Assembly: GCA_031264825.1 (NCBI GenBank)
Contig: JAISDL010000181.1
Coordinates: 1 to 12,080 of the forward strand
DNA length: 12,080 bases
From: Accumulibacter sp.
GTDB lineage: Bacteria > Pseudomonadota > Gammaproteobacteria > Burkholderiales > Rhodocyclaceae
Direction: 5' to 3'
The notes under the pieces: generated by a model
What the model saw: only the letters and a program-made list of their open reading frames with translations
Database searches by the model: none
Told to the model about the DNA's origin: nothing
Position numbers and translations under genes: made by a program
Shown: one piece after another, positions 11,301 to 12,080 of the stretch
Numbering within the stretch: the stretch's first letter is position 1
Layout of the letters: each line of letters opens with the position of its first letter

Positions 11301-12080
11301 TTACGTCGGGAAATACCATCCGAGTCCGGTGCGGTAATCGCGCGAGAACCAATGGATCGCCGCGAATCCGATCAGGAGCGCGACGATCAGCCCGGCGGGG
11401 ATACTGACCGCGCGCGGCGCGGCGTCGACGCCTTCCCTGTCTCCCGCCGGAATTTTCCGACTGAATAGCCAAGCGAGCGCGAAAACCAGATAAGTGATAT
11501 GTTCCAAATGGTAGAGCGTCGCGTCGAGCATCCCCGTTGTCAGAATATAAATGACGCCCGACAGGGCGGCGGGGTCGTTGTGCCGCCAGCCGGAAAAAAT
11601 CGGTTTGAGCGTCGACCAAAGAAAGAAGCACCCGAAGAGCGCCGTGCCGACGATTCCCCAGTCGCAAACGGACTGGACGACGAAATTGTGCGCGTGGACG
11701 TGTCCCGGTGGTCGGACGGCGCCGCCGTATACGACTTGCAGGCGTATGAATCCGTTTCCGCCAAGCCCAGTCCAGAGTCCACCGATGCCGTCGAGCGCGG
11801 AGAGCGTCGATTCCCAGATTCCGAGACGCCCCGACAGGATGTCGCGCGACGCGGGGGACGCCGCCGACAGTGTGCGTTGGATGATCCCGACCCCCGAGGC
11901 GTTCGCCGAGGGGGGCGCGGGAATCTGTGCGAGCACGGCGGCGACGACGAGATCAATGATTAGCGTCGCCGCGAATTTGCGGTCGGCAAGAAAGAAAAAG
12001 GGAAACGCAATCGCCCACGCGAGTAGCGCGGCGCGCGTGCTCGTCCAGACGACCACCGCCATGCCGAGGATCCGCGAGGC
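11301..12080 (-). CDS. O-antigen ligase / PglL-type protein, C-terminal part (Wzy_C family), cut by the window edge
   Basis: The frame ends at TAA (11303-11301) and stays open to base 12080, so at least 259 residues are visible and the N-terminal membrane segments lie outside. An ATG at 12062 is internal and should not be taken as the start. Visible landmarks of the O-antigen ligase/PglL fold: WTSTRAALLAW membrane segment, SGRLGIWES, LGGNGF, then the periplasmic GHVHAHNFVVQSVCDWGIVG with the family's catalytic-type His before an N and G..G turn, followed by four membrane segments. The family transfers glycan from undecaprenyl-diphosphate to lipid A (WaaL) or to pilin Ser/Thr (PglL/PilO). Closeness to the pilin and glycosyltransferase genes favours a pilin-glycosylation or surface-glycan role. 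The sequence alone does not separate the two. Confidence 0.8.
   Translation of the reverse strand, partial: ASRILGMAVVVWTSTRAALLAWAIAFPFFFLADRKFAATLIIDLVVAAVLAQIPAPPSANASGVGIIQRTLSAASPASRDILSGRLGIWESTLSALDGIGGLWTGLGGNGFIRLQVVYGGAVRPPGHVHAHNFVVQSVCDWGIVGTALFGCFFLWSTLKPIFSGWRHNDPAALSGVIYILTTGMLDATLYHLEHITYLVFALAWLFSRKIPAGDREGVDAAPRAVSIPAGLIVALLIGFAAIHWFSRDYRTGLGWYFPT

Noticed and set aside
1..12080. tRNA, rRNA or riboswitch genes
   Set aside because: No cloverleaf, ribosomal RNA core sequence or known riboswitch core was recognised in the gaps on either strand.

Overview
This window looks like the chromosome of a GC-rich Gram-negative anaerobe. The best guess from content is a deltaproteobacterium-like lineage (Desulfobacterota or Myxococcota style). 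The evidence is a very short type IV pilin followed by a separate secreted partner (the Geobacter PilA-N/PilA-C arrangement), ABC transporter genes beside the pilin (compare Myxococcus pilGHI), the tail of a BadF/HgdC-type activator ATPase, and a Thermoanaerobacter-type NADP secondary alcohol dehydrogenase. The exact taxon cannot be fixed from the sequence.

Layout. 1-150: the last 49 codons of a BadF/BcrA/HgdC-family ATPase. 202-771: an exported staphylococcal-nuclease-like protein. 946-2007 (minus): the alcohol dehydrogenase. Three arrays of 7-bp tandem repeats (143-191, 253-301, 867-922) lie at the end of the first gene, inside the nuclease signal peptide, and in the convergent gap after the nuclease. 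2008-2605 is a divergent control region. It holds a sigma-54-type promoter for the pilin and a possible gene relic on the minus strand.

2606-3186: the two-gene pilin unit, closed by a strong intrinsic terminator (3207-3232). 3251-5805: an ABC-2 permease, a membrane-anchored helical protein and an ABC ATPase, the last two overlapping. 5802-11263: three paralogous multi-pass GT-C glycosyltransferases of the TMTC/O-mannosyltransferase type, with a chimeric gene relic (7455-7793) between the first two. 11301-12080 (minus): the C-terminal part of an O-antigen-ligase/PglL-type protein that runs off the edge.

Taken together, 2606-12080 reads as a split-pilin production, export and probable glycosylation locus. 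The pilin pair is made under RpoN control. The ABC trio probably helps pilus export or assembly. The GT-C proteins and the ligase-like protein are candidates for decorating pilin or another surface polymer with lipid-linked sugars. The locus has grown by tandem duplication: a copy of the ABC ATPase 3' end was carried along with glycosyltransferase copy 2 and fused to the start of a copy-3-like gene.
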